The notes under the pieces: generated by a model
Seen by the model: only the letters and a program-made list of their open reading frames with translations
Told to the model about the DNA's origin: nothing
Database searches by the model: none
Made by a program: the position numbers and the translations under genes
In this document: one piece after another, positions 12,062-22,268 of the stretch
Layout of the letters: each line of letters starts with the position of its first letter
Position numbering within the stretch: the stretch's first letter is position 1
NCBI GenBank assembly: GCA_017591395.1
Contig: WEDG01000471.1
Span: 62,001 to 126,000 of the forward strand
Direction: 5' to 3'
Source of the DNA: Schistocephalus solidus
Lineage: Eukaryota; Platyhelminthes; Cestoda; Diphyllobothriidea; Diphyllobothriidae
DNA: 64,000 nt

Positions 12062-12704
12062 GTAAGTATTGTCTTTTACGCATTCTATCCTGGAAGGTAG
12101 CCTGAAAGGAGCTGTGCAATAGCTGTAATTCTGCAGTTGCTACGATAAATTTTGACTAGGTAATACAATAATTATTATTACCTTTTAATATTATAAGTAA
12201 TCTTTTCCTATCAAATACAAATTTCCAAATTTCGACTAGCAATCATTGCATTAGACAGCTAGTATACGTTAGTAAGTTGGGAGGCCTTCGTGGTAGGAGG
12301 GTGTCTTTGCATCTTCCCAAAATCCATGAACATATTGGTATAAAAAATATTTTTTATATAAGTACACCAGCTTTTAAAATCCATAATGCGATTATTGCCT
12401 TGTTTTGTTTTGAGTTGGCACGGAAAGCGTGCTTTCCTAACAAAGTTCATCTGCGGTTTTTTAAGTCCCCATCCTTACTCGAGGGCTGTAGCTACGGCCG
12501 AAAGGCTAACTAGGAACCCCTAGGCCATCGGAGGCAGTTCCAGGTTGTGAAATATTACTTCCGCCAGCACACGGAGTTGCGAGTTAGCAACTTTGCGCAC
12601 TTTCCTCCCGAAAACAAATATTTTGACTGAACGTTTGTCACCAGTAAAAGTCTCCACCCCACAAACCCAGGCAGCAGGCGATATATTTCGAGTTAAATTT
12701 CATC
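12062..12704. other. Non-coding region
   Basis: Two overlapping open frames on opposite strands near 12260-12510 have no motif. Nothing else was recognised. Confidence 0.35.
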
Positions 12705-12710
12705 TTTATT
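12705..12710 (-). promoter_or_regulatory. Candidate polyadenylation signal of the insulin-like gene
   Basis: AATAAA on the minus strand, about 550 nt downstream of the stop codon of the insulin-like peptide. It is the first clear hexamer noticed downstream, and its use is inferred. Confidence 0.3.
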
Positions 12711-13262
12711 CACCAAGTCTTTTTCATCGGGCGTTTTAGTAAGAAAAACGAGGAGGGCAAAAGGCGATTTCAGAAGGGCGAGGAGATTCAAATCAAAAAA
12801 GACCAAAGATAGAGGGGGAGAGACAGAGCAGTCAACTCGCCGAGGATTGTCGAGGTCACAGTTGGTCGAGATTGTTTTGAAAAAATCGGAAGTTTTCCTT
12901 CTTGCTCTCTTACAGAAAACCTGAGCTGGCAAAACTTGTACCTTCGTCTACTGCCTTTTTGTTTTAAATAAGTTCGACTCGGATTCTTTGCTGTCCTCTA
13001 AGAGAAAAATCTGTATGTATAAAAAAAATAGGCGTAAAGTCGGTGGTAGGAAAAATGTGCGCTTTTGGTTGATTGCAGAATCGTTGTCGTGGACGGCTGA
13101 GGCAATGATGTGAGGACATGATAGATGAGCTGCAGATGGCTTGGAGAGTAAACTGAAGATGTAAGACGAAGGTGTATCAAGAGGGAATGTAAAGCCCGGG
13201 ATACGGTGACCTTCGATCCTCCTCGGCTGATGGGAAGCGGCGACGGGGAAGCAGAGAAGGGC

Positions 13263-13408
13263 TCAGCCCTTGGCACAGAACTGGTCGAGATAGCGTCGGG
13301 TGCAACCCCGGCAACAGCACTCCGTAATGACACTGTGCGGTTCATAAAGAAGGTAGAGCGCGCAGATGTCATCCGGGTTCCTCGGCCGGTAATGCGCTTG
13401 CTCGTAGC
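13263..13408 (-). CDS. Insulin-like peptide, exon 2 (end of C region and A chain)
   Basis: Exon 2 starts after a good acceptor (TTTCAATTGTAG, AG at 13410-13409) and ends at TGA (13263-13265). It contributes a Gly codon shared with exon 1 and 47 further residues. The A-chain signature is CCCRGCTRRYLDQFC, giving CC-x3-C-x8-C exactly as in insulin, with LDQFC matching the LxxYC end of vertebrate A chains. An extra cysteine follows the CC pair, and another sits upstream in PDDIC, so an additional A-region disulfide is likely. No dibasic site directly precedes the A chain, so N-terminal processing is uncertain. Overlapping open frames here are shadows. Confidence 0.88.
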
Positions 13409-15346
13409 CTACAATTGAAAGACGCAAATGCTTACTTCTTTTTTGAAAAAATAATAATTTCGAGACACATGAAACTGAATGCAGTCCCTCCAGGGTGGTT
13501 ATCGATACGAGACAAGCTAGGGGGTAGGAAAACAGGCGCAGACTTCGCGTCATCTTAGGTGCCCCGCGTGTACTACTTTTCAGTCACGCAGGGTGTTTTG
13601 TTGAGCGCTGCAGAGACCAATCCTGTCAGGTGTTTGTCTAAGGCCCTCAACAAATGCCCTTTATCCACGCCATTAAAAAGCAGCGCGAAAAACGATGTTA
13701 GAAGTAAAAGTACAAATTAGACTTCATAGAGGTATTCAAAGTCAAGAGCGAGAGAGAAAGGGAGGTAAACAAGAGAAGTACTTCAACCACTGATCGAGAT
13801 AAGTTTCTCTTTCTGAACTGAAGCAGCATCTACTGCCCTGCGAATGCTGAGAGTGTAGTGTTCTTTGCAAACACATTGAATCCCCTTATATACGAAGTAT
13901 GAATAATAAAAGTAAGCATAAATTAGGCTCAATAAAGGGGACTATTTCGAGGATCAGGTTAAGTCTAATAAAATATGACCCCAAATTTAGGTGTTTTTTC
14001 CACAAACCCTACAGCCACCTGACCTTAATAGGTGGGTGACAGCATCCTTACTGTCCTTAAGCCAGAGCCCGGTGGTCGCTCTACGTCCCACTCGTTAGAA
14101 AAGTCCGTTTTGTGGAACGGATTGGGAAACACAGTTCTATGATCTGCAGGGGTTGTATACCGACATCTGGGCACGTGAATACATGAATTAAGGAAGCTGG
14201 TGATGAAAGAACGATTTGTGGGGTGAGGATTTAGGCGCAAAACACGATGTGTAGGAAGTCTGGTCTCTAAAGCTAGGCGCACGGATGAAACGATAACGAC
14301 CAGCTTGTGTGTTTCAGCCAATAAGTGCAACACTTCCACGTTCCAACGCGCCTGGGTTCGATGACTACTGAGATAAAAGGAGACAAGTGAAGGAGCCATG
14401 TCACTTTAATCCCACGGCTTGTCACTAGGGGTCTCGGTTGTTGTATTCGTGCTGACAATGGTCCACACTCAGCCACTTCACGAATTCCCACTTCGTTTCC
14501 TCCTAAATTAGATCATTCCAGAAAGCTGAACGAAATCTATTCTTGGAAAGTGTTAACTGCACAGACGGAAACGCTGTTGTTGCATATCCAGGCCCATTAA
14601 TCATCAGCGGCAGTCATACACTAATTTCAGATGCCTTTGCATTTGAGTACCCGCTGTCAGACCGTTGGAATTTACTGATGGAGGCGGTGTTTATGCCTGC
14701 TCTCAGTTGCTAGCACTAAACGACGGAAACAATGCTTGACAACGAAAGAGAATATACACGACATGGTAAACAATATAGCCCAGGCTTTTTGAGAGCCCTG
14801 TGCAAATCAACTGTTCAGAATCTGCCCTCTGCCGTAAATGGTGCATATAAGTAAGATCTAGCGATTATTTGACTGCCATCTGTGGGTCGCAACCCTAAAC
14901 CCGAATTTATACCGCCATTTATTGCAAAATAAGAAATCTTGAAACATAATGCAAACGTGACGCCTGCTTGGAGTGCTTGAGTTCAAAAATAAATCACAAT
15001 TTTTCCGAGAAAAAATACGCTGAAATAAGCCAACGGCTATTGATATACGAAGAGTTGCGTAGGTATCAGGAATAGCTCCTTACCAGAGTTACGCGTATTC
15101 GACCTTTTTAGTCAGCCAAATATCAGGTTGCGATTTTTAAAAAAATAAACGCATGACCTACCTCTCGTGTACTATGGTGTAAACATTGACAGATAAATCG
15201 ACAAATAGAGGTTATGTATCGTTTTTAAAGGAAAGAAAAAAGTCCTAAAATAGGGTAATCCTGCAAGCCGAAGTAGCTTAGGTCTGCTGTTGTCAAGTTC
15301 ATCTCCCCCTACCCCTCTGGTTAGCCATGAACTTTAGGTAACTCAC
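13409..15346 (-). other. Intron of the insulin-like peptide gene
   Basis: The 1,938-bp interval starts with GTGAGT (15346-15341 on the minus strand) and ends with TTGTAG. It separates the B-chain and A-chain exons. It interrupts a codon after base 1 (phase 1), the phase also found at the C-peptide intron of many insulin genes. Minus frames inside it, such as 14025-14399, show no recognisable domain. Confidence 0.8.
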
Positions 15347-15797
15347 CCATACGCAGACTGCGTCGGACACGGGCTCCATGATCGTACGGCGAGTACGTAC
15401 CACGAGCACCGCACTGTAGTTTCAAATTGGCAATCAACTGATAGCCGCACATTATTCGTCGAGGATCGAGGGCCAGTGCGTCAGATTTGTGAACGGACTC
15501 GGTACGAACGGCTTTTACCAGCGGATTACTGCCGAGGGCATTGCGTAGGGAAAACGTGGTCACATCATCGACCTTGCCGACGGCCAGGGGTGTGGCAACC
15601 GCGCTGGCTACAAGGCAACCCAACAGAAGTAGTTGTAGACAAATTGAATAACATGAGCGGATGACAGAACCGGTGAGACAAGACTGGATCAGAGGGCTAC
15701 TGAGCGCAGGGGAAGGAGGCTGCCGAGACGCCGTAGTTGCGCAGTCGGCTACCATCCTGCGAACGTACACCTCCTGTTTACTGTTCTGTCTGTCCAT
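15347..15797 (-). CDS. Insulin-like peptide, exon 1 (signal peptide and B chain)
   Basis: Predicted secreted hormone of the insulin/relaxin superfamily. The frame from ATG 15797 encodes 150 residues up to the donor ATGG|GTGAGT. A hydrophobic signal segment (LQLLLLGCLVASAVA, about residues 60-74) has a plausible cleavage after ASAVA. The B chain contains CGYQLIANLKLQCGARG, matching the insulin pattern C-G-x2-L-x3-L-x3-C-G-x-R-G. A dibasic site, RVRR, follows. The N-terminal region before the signal is unusually long. A second Met at residue 15 (MVADC) could be the real start, and an upstream exon is also possible. Joined to exon 2 the precursor is 198 residues, with two B-region and six A-region cysteines. 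The family is known in tapeworms and signals through receptor tyrosine kinases. Confidence 0.88.
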
Positions 15798-16061
15798 GAT
15801 ATTTTGTCGTTGGGGTACCAGCGGTCTCCTTGTCCTCGTCTCTTCTCCCGGCTTCTTGTTTGTCTGTCAACGAGGTTAACCCCATCCCGCCAAGTGAGGT
15901 TCAATTTTATACACATGGTTTTAATTGCACTGAAAGCCAAGGTTAGGACTGGCATCTCGGAGGACCAATCACGGCCGGTCCTCAAGGCTATTCGCAGGAA
16001 AGCATTTGGAGGAAATTTGCTCCGGTGCATGCACGCCCGAGCCGGCAGTGTGCAGCGCTGG

Positions 16062-16111
<50 letters not shown>
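16062..16111. repeat. (GT)n microsatellite
   Basis: GT dinucleotide tract of about 48 bp. The long Val-Cys and His-Thr open frames in this area are products of the repeat. A smaller GT-rich patch follows near 16165. Confidence 0.95.
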
Positions 16112-16114
<3 letters not shown>

Positions 16115-16239
16115 AGCCTGTGTATGTCTATGTGTGTTATTGGCAGGACGGGAGACCTGGGGGAGTGTGTGTGTGTGGGGGGAGGGCACTGCGGTATGTG
16201 CCTCATGAGCCCTGCGCACCGATTAGCCTCATTATCTTA

Positions 16240-17475
16240 GCTTAATGTTCATGCTCATTGTGGCGTTTCCCATACACCACTAAAAAAAGCCATTAACAGG
16301 GGTCCTCGCCATTTGATTCGGATGTGTACTTCTGGTTTGGCTTTCTGGTCACAAAGAGACTGCAGCTGAATGTTGGCGCTCTTCTGCCAATCAGCAGTGT
16401 TTATGGCATAATTAGAATTGAAGTGCCGGGTAGGCCGCCATACCTACCTGCCTAACCCATAAAATGTTTAGTGTTAATTTTTTGTGCATGCATTCGTCGC
16501 GCAGACAGCTAGTGGGTACTCACTGAGGCGATATTGAGTAAGATCGCTTTGAGTACACTTCCAGGCGTCACAGCGACTTCTAGGAAGTAAGTAATGAACG
16601 TGATATAATTCGAACTTCGCATGTCACTGCATAGTTCAAAGATTTGTCCTAGAGGTGTACGTGGGTGGAAAGCATGAATAATTTCTTGCACTGAGAAAAT
16701 TATTGGAGCTTGCATGGTGGGTCTGGTACAATTTCATTTAGAAAGTAGTACTTCTCACCACCGTCCGTGTTTGACAGCTATGAGATAGAAAGGTTGTCTG
16801 TGCATATGAAAGCCCACAAGGCTGCATTCCAGAAAGTTTGAAGTAAGTCGACGCCACTGTAAAGTACTGGGAGCCTTACCGTAACATCGTTGAAACTAGG
16901 GGCGATAAGGTACGGTATTATTTAATTCCCGAGGAACATGTGTGTGCGAACTTGGCCTAAATCCTTCATAGTCCGAATGCTGATACGAATAACCGAGTTA
17001 AATTCATTAGCTTCTGCGGTGTAGCCGCGCAATATTCACAAACTGTCAACAGGCAGTCACTATGGTAAATAAGTAGGATAAGTTCGTTAAGCGCCCCTGC
17101 AAGACTGGATATGGAGAGCAAAGTATTTGCCTATTCTAAGTAGTTTAAACGTTCATTGTGGGAAGATTATGCCTTTATAAGCATTCCAACCGATAGAAGT
17201 CACTTATTATCTAGAGTTGCAAACATTTCAAGATAAAATAGTTTCTTTTATTTGAAAAACTGCATAGGGTTAGATCGTTGAATAAGAGCAGAGAAGTGCT
17301 GGCAACAAATTCTCGAATGACCACTTCTCATTTGATCGCCGTTGCCAATAATTTATACGCAGATTAAAAGCCGAAAAATTGCAATTCCGACCTCGGTACT
17401 TCACCAACTATACAAAAGCCTAAATATCTACCCGTGAGCTGAGGGTCGCTTCTTGTGAGTGTGTATGTGTGCGAG
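16240..17475. other. Non-coding region
   Basis: No gene was recognised. A minus frame at 16509-16715 has no motif. Confidence 0.35.
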
Positions 17476-17477
17476 AG

Positions 17478-17860
17478 AGGAATACACTTTATTTTGAAAT
17501 ATCATTCAAAATTTTCAGCAAAAAAGAAAATGGCTCCATTCACTAAGAGAATAGGATAAGTTAACATACTATACAAGTATCAAAGAGTTAAAAATGGACG
17601 TCTAGTGGGGAGACAGTTCCAACCTCAGCTTTTGTATTTCAGTCTCTTCACGCGTAAGGTAGCGTGCCGGAAATGGCAAAACAGAGCGCTGATATGCCGA
17701 TGTACGGCAAGCTATGCGACGAAAGCCTCGGCGCATCGGACGGGAAGACTTCACGGCAATTAGCTCAGAGTGGAGGGTATGGGGAACATCATCAAGAAAT
17801 CGTCCAGCAAATTGTTTGACTGTTATGAAGTGCCGTTTTGTTATCACATCCACTAAAACA
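17478..17860 (-). mobile_element. LINE 3' end, 5'-truncated (CR1-like)
   Basis: The minus frame ends with RRGFRRIACRTSAYQRSVLPF, which resembles the last residues of CR1/Jockey-type LINE ORF2 (compare the SAYQRSVLPF peptide of the copy at 49.1 kb). A 3' UTR follows with AATAAA at 17488-17493. Both copies share this UTR, including the phrase matching TTTATTTTGAAA...TCATTCAAA on the plus strand. Only about 380 bp survive, as expected for target-primed insertion that stopped early. Confidence 0.6.
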
Positions 17861-18988
17861 GTATAAGAAACACTTGTTATTTCAAAAATAGTAAAAGTCG
17901 CATACTAGTGACGTTCAACGATCTATTCTGCTTGTAGGATAGAACATTGACGATTACAATTAACCCAAAGAGAGCTCAAGAAGAACGGAATGACCAATTT
18001 ATGGAGTTCCTAGTTGGATCTAATGTCCTGGGTTGTGTAGAGAGATTGGAGCAGATTGGAGGACATCTACCTTCGCTGCAGACGCGGTGAGCAGAGGATG
18101 ATTTCCGTCCTCTAAGCACTAATGCATGTCACCCGCTAGTTTGATACTGCGTAAATAGTACATAGAAATGACGTTAAAACTTGTTCGCTGTTGATCAGCT
18201 TAGTCAACCCTCATAAGTGGTCATATTTTTTGAAATATAATGAACATTGTCTTATTGAGAGAGCCCACCGTACGACATAATTACATAAAGAAAAATTTCG
18301 GAATCTACGCGGAGTCTACGAGTTTGACTAAATATGGGTCTCTCGAAATTCAAGGAAATTATTAGACTCAATGGAAACTTAAGTTCATTCCAATAGTAGG
18401 ACTTTCAGTTTTTTTATAATCAAAGGCTTGAGGTTTTTCCTTACGATCAAACTGCCACCCATATCCAATCATACAACATCGGGTCCCTTCTGTTGTGCCT
18501 TGAACCTCAATCTAGAATACCCCAAGGCAGTCGTATAAAGACCGTGAGCAACAAAGTCAAGGATAATTGGAATAGCTTACTCGGCCTGGTAGAACTCGCG
18601 GTTTGAAACCACATCCCCTGTCTAGTGAAATTGCATGTTCGACTAGCTGCTTCATGTGAAACAATCATGGCTCCAGTTTAGTAGAAAGATCCCGTAGATT
18701 TGAATTTTTTAACGGAAAGGGGTAGTATTGTTTAAAGAATCTTCAAACGTTTGTGCATTTTGAAGATTTTTGGTGATTTAATTCGCGGGCTACTATTTTG
18801 CATTTGTTTGTATCATCTTTCAGATGTATAAGGTTTGTTTTATGTATCGTGCTTTGAAGCCGACAACACTCCTCCTGGCATAGTATGGTGTCTCTGAATT
18901 GACTCTAGGAAAATGTGCCCATTTTGTAGTCCAATATGAATGACGCAAAGCAATGCAAAACTTGACTTTCAAAATCCCTATTATTTAG
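17861..18988. other. Non-coding region
   Basis: Nothing recognised. It would be intron if the exon at 18989 belongs to a gene with upstream exons. Confidence 0.35.
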
Positions 18989-19124
18989 TCTTCTATGAAG
19001 ATCGGACGATCACATTTTTAAAAAGAAAACTAAAAGCTGCCAATCCTGCCAGATTACACTGGATAAATTTTTCAGGAAGTGTGTTCGATATTTTTCAGCC
19101 GTTAGTGGAAGTTGTGCACACCAG
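18989..19124 (+). CDS. Candidate exon, possible glutamate-receptor amino-terminal domain
   Basis: The acceptor CCCTATTATTTAG leads into a 136-nt segment open in one frame and closed by a consensus donor (CCAG|GTAAGT). The product contains FYEDRTITFLKRKLKAA and then HWINFSGSVFDIF. The FY-D-R followed by a helix and an aromatic strand resembles the FYDTDRGLSVLQ stretch of AMPA-receptor amino-terminal domains (LIVBP-like fold). It lies 18.5 kb upstream of, and on the same strand as, the S2-domain exon at 37673. The resemblance is short, so both the family call and the link between exons are inference. An unrelated gene is possible. Confidence 0.4.
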
Positions 19125-21504
19125 GTAAGTAGAATACCATTTTAATTTATAATTTATGAACACGCCTAGAAAGATGGTCAAGAACAAGTCAACATCCTAC
19201 CACGCATCATGTATCAGAAGATGATTCCCATCACAGATCATTCCTTCAATACTACATCTGCAATCTTTTTTATTGATGGGTTAAAAATATTAGTTTTCAA
19301 TTAATAATATTCAAGATGACCAATCTAATGAAACTTTAATCGAATTCTGAAGTAAGTTCTCGATAAAAAGTATTATGTAGGTGAAAATAAAATATTTTTA
19401 CCCTGCGGCATACACCAAAAATATATCAGCCCCGTCAGAATGCCTTCATTAGAATGCACGTATTCCCAGCCACCTAGAAAAACCCACACTCGGAAAAATA
19501 ATTACTTAAGTAGTTGTCATTCTTTATATTAAATTTTTATGCCATTAAAAATCACATTCTATTTTATAGAAAATTAAAGCAACAATACTCTTTCTTGGGC
19601 TTATTTGGTAGCAAATCGCAGTTTCCTTCAAATTTTATACTCAAAATAAGAGTGTGATTCAGTATTAAATATTTTTAGTATTCCAAAATACTTTCGACCT
19701 TCACCTGCCTTTTGCATTCACGTTTTCTTTTTTGGTGAATAAAAAAGCATACAATCACATATGTTGTCAGAAAGATATGATATAGTGTTGATTAAAGTAC
19801 GCAAAGGATGGGGGCAAATGCGATTCTATTGGAATGGACATTGCACGGCCTTAAATAATCCCATACCCAGAAACATTCTTAAAACAAAAACTTACCTTTT
19901 TCTCGAGTATAAAAGTTGAAGAAGACGTGCTTTTCTACCAAAAAAGACAAGAAACCATATTTTTGCATGATTTCTTAAAAAATATATATTTGCATATATA
20001 AAGGCATCGGAAATTCGTACAAAAATGTCCTGCTATTTTAGTAGCCATCTTTTAATAAGTTTAGTTATTGCCGGTGGCCAAGCAGATTTGCACTTATGGG
20101 ATTTGAATATGCCATATGAGGATCGATCTTTCACTTGCACTTTAAAACTCTTTTCTAAGCCAAAACGCACTTTAGAAATTTCGTTTGCATTTCATGAGAT
20201 CTTTTACTGATTGTCCGGCACAATGGCGCTTCAGCCTTCTATAAAATTATTAAAACGTACTAAAAAATGTAAACGGGAGTACATGAAAAACCTGCAGCCG
20301 GTGGCCCAGAAGTATAAATGTTAACTATAAACGAGAAACATAAGCCAATCGAGAACATTCATAATTGGCCTTTAGCACATATCACCTTTAAATATTTCTA
20401 TGCAATAAGTGTATGCTTACTAACCGATATCCAAAGTGGGCTGTCACCACCACCAATACCATGCACTCGTGACATGCTGTGGATAGAAAACTTTATAACA
20501 TCATGAACGCACCTTGTTTTGAGTGCATGAAGGATGTCGTAGACACACAGAACATCATCCGTATCTTGTATGCACACTTTCATTCCATTAGTTAAACATT
20601 TAAAGAACCACTGCTTCCAGAGTAACAGAATAACTCTCGCTCTGCCGACGGCTATATAATTTTCCCACTCGAAACGTTCATTCTCTTGCAAAATTGGCCA
20701 TTAGAAACTTTCCGTTTCATGCGATGTTCATTGTTAAAAACCAACAAAACATGTTTAAATGTCTTCAGCGAAGTTTTGTTATGGAAGAGATTTTTTTAAA
20801 TGGTATTGTTATCAGTCATAAACTATGGAATTCGTTATTAAGTTTTAAATGTTTTCTTGAAAATTCATCGCACAATATAAGCAGACATTATACTATACTT
20901 CTAATCAATAGACAACGCGTTTCTACGTCATTATGACTACGACGAATGAAATATGCTGCATAAAAGTGCAGATCAATTATTTAACTGCAAACTTTCGTAG
21001 AAAAGTGCTTAGTTATTTTGAAATTTATCATTTCGGGTTCGAGATCTGCTTCCGAAGTTAGAACGTAGACATTCCTAGGTTTCCGATTTGGCTATCAACG
21101 CAGGAAACCACCTCTGGAAATACTAAGATAATAGTATTTTTGTCCTGAATATGACAATCAGGTAGTTAGATGTCAGCTGAAACTTTAGAAAGTCACGCTG
21201 TCTTCAAAAGACAGCAAAGAGCAAGTTATCCCATTTCTGATAAGCAAAAGTGACGTGACATTACAGTCTTAATCATGTGCTTCCCGTCACCATTATCAAA
21301 AAAATTGAAATCTTTTCTCCAAGGTGTAACTTTGAAAAAAGCGTGTTTATCAAGTTTTAACAATTTCCATGAAGACTTCTCAGCTGCATTCGGGCTTTGA
21401 ATAACCCGAATAACGAATGGAAGCAGACAGTAGTCTTAAATTTCACAGAACTTCAATTCGTAAAACTAAGATTATGGTCCACTGCAAAGAGTAATTAGAT
21501 AAAG
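19125..21504. other. Non-coding AT-rich region
   Basis: Several short frames (for example 20025-20210 and 20398-20691) lack domains and splice context. No repeat was recognised. Confidence 0.35.
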
Positions 21505-22268
21505 GACGTCACCTTAAACATCCTCGGAAAGAAAAAATATCGTCCAGAGCTTTTAATAGAAGTGTAAGGAATTTTTGTTTGCATAAAGTTTTCGGAGATT
21601 TCGAGTGAATGCTTAGCCTCTCAGATGCGAAGTGAAAATTCTCGCAAGTAACTCTGATGATCGGAAGCCTGCAGCACTGGGAAATGTCCCCACAAAAAGA
21701 ACCTGAGTCGTTGATACCGTGGTTCATCATGAGAGGCTCTGTCGATGAATTAATGACAACACACTTTCTATAGTTATGCAAATATTCAATACGGCTTTAT
21801 CTCCGACTAGATAATATCACATCTTCGCCAATTGCCAAAATTACCGACGTCACCTTAAACATCCTCGGAAAGAAAAAATATCGTCCAGAGCTTTTAATAG
21901 AAGTGTAAGGAATTTTTGTTTGCATAAAGTTTTCGGAGATTTCGAGTGAATGCTTAGCCTCTCAGATGCGAAGTGAAAATTCTCGCAAGTAACTCTGATG
22001 ATGGGAAGCCTGCAGCACTGGGAAATGTCCCCACAAAAAGAACCTGAGTCGTTGATACCGTGGTTCATCATGAGAGGCTCTGTCGATGAATTAATGACAA
22101 CACACTTTCTATAGTTATGCAAATATTCAATACGGCTTTATCTCCGACTAGATAATATCACATCTTCGCCAATTGCCAAAATTACCGACGTCACCTTAAA
22201 CATCCTCGGAAAGAAAAAATATCGTCCAGAGCTTTTAATAGAAGTGCAATGAATTTTTTGTTTGCATA
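21505..22268. repeat. 341-bp tandem repeat, about 2.2 units
   Basis: The phrase GACGTCACCTTAAACATCC starts at 21505, 21846 and 22187, exactly 341 bp apart. The first two units look nearly identical (one C/G difference noticed near 21662 versus 22003). The third stops after about 80 bp. Each complete unit carries the same 90-codon minus frame (21509-21781 and 21850-22122), with an AG acceptor-like site and a GTGACG donor-like site around it, but no recognised domain. This is a recent local duplication or an assembly duplication. Confidence 0.9.

Noticed and set aside
14025..14399. 124-codon minus frame inside the insulin-like gene
   Set aside because: Lies within the intron, has no domain, and is not joined by convincing splice sites.
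15804..16219. Long Val-Cys and His-Thr frames on both strands
   Set aside because: Created by the (GT)n microsatellite at 16062-16111.
21509..21781. Gene call for the 90-codon frame in the 341-bp repeat
   Set aside because: Identical frames in both units follow from near-identical DNA and do not show coding selection.
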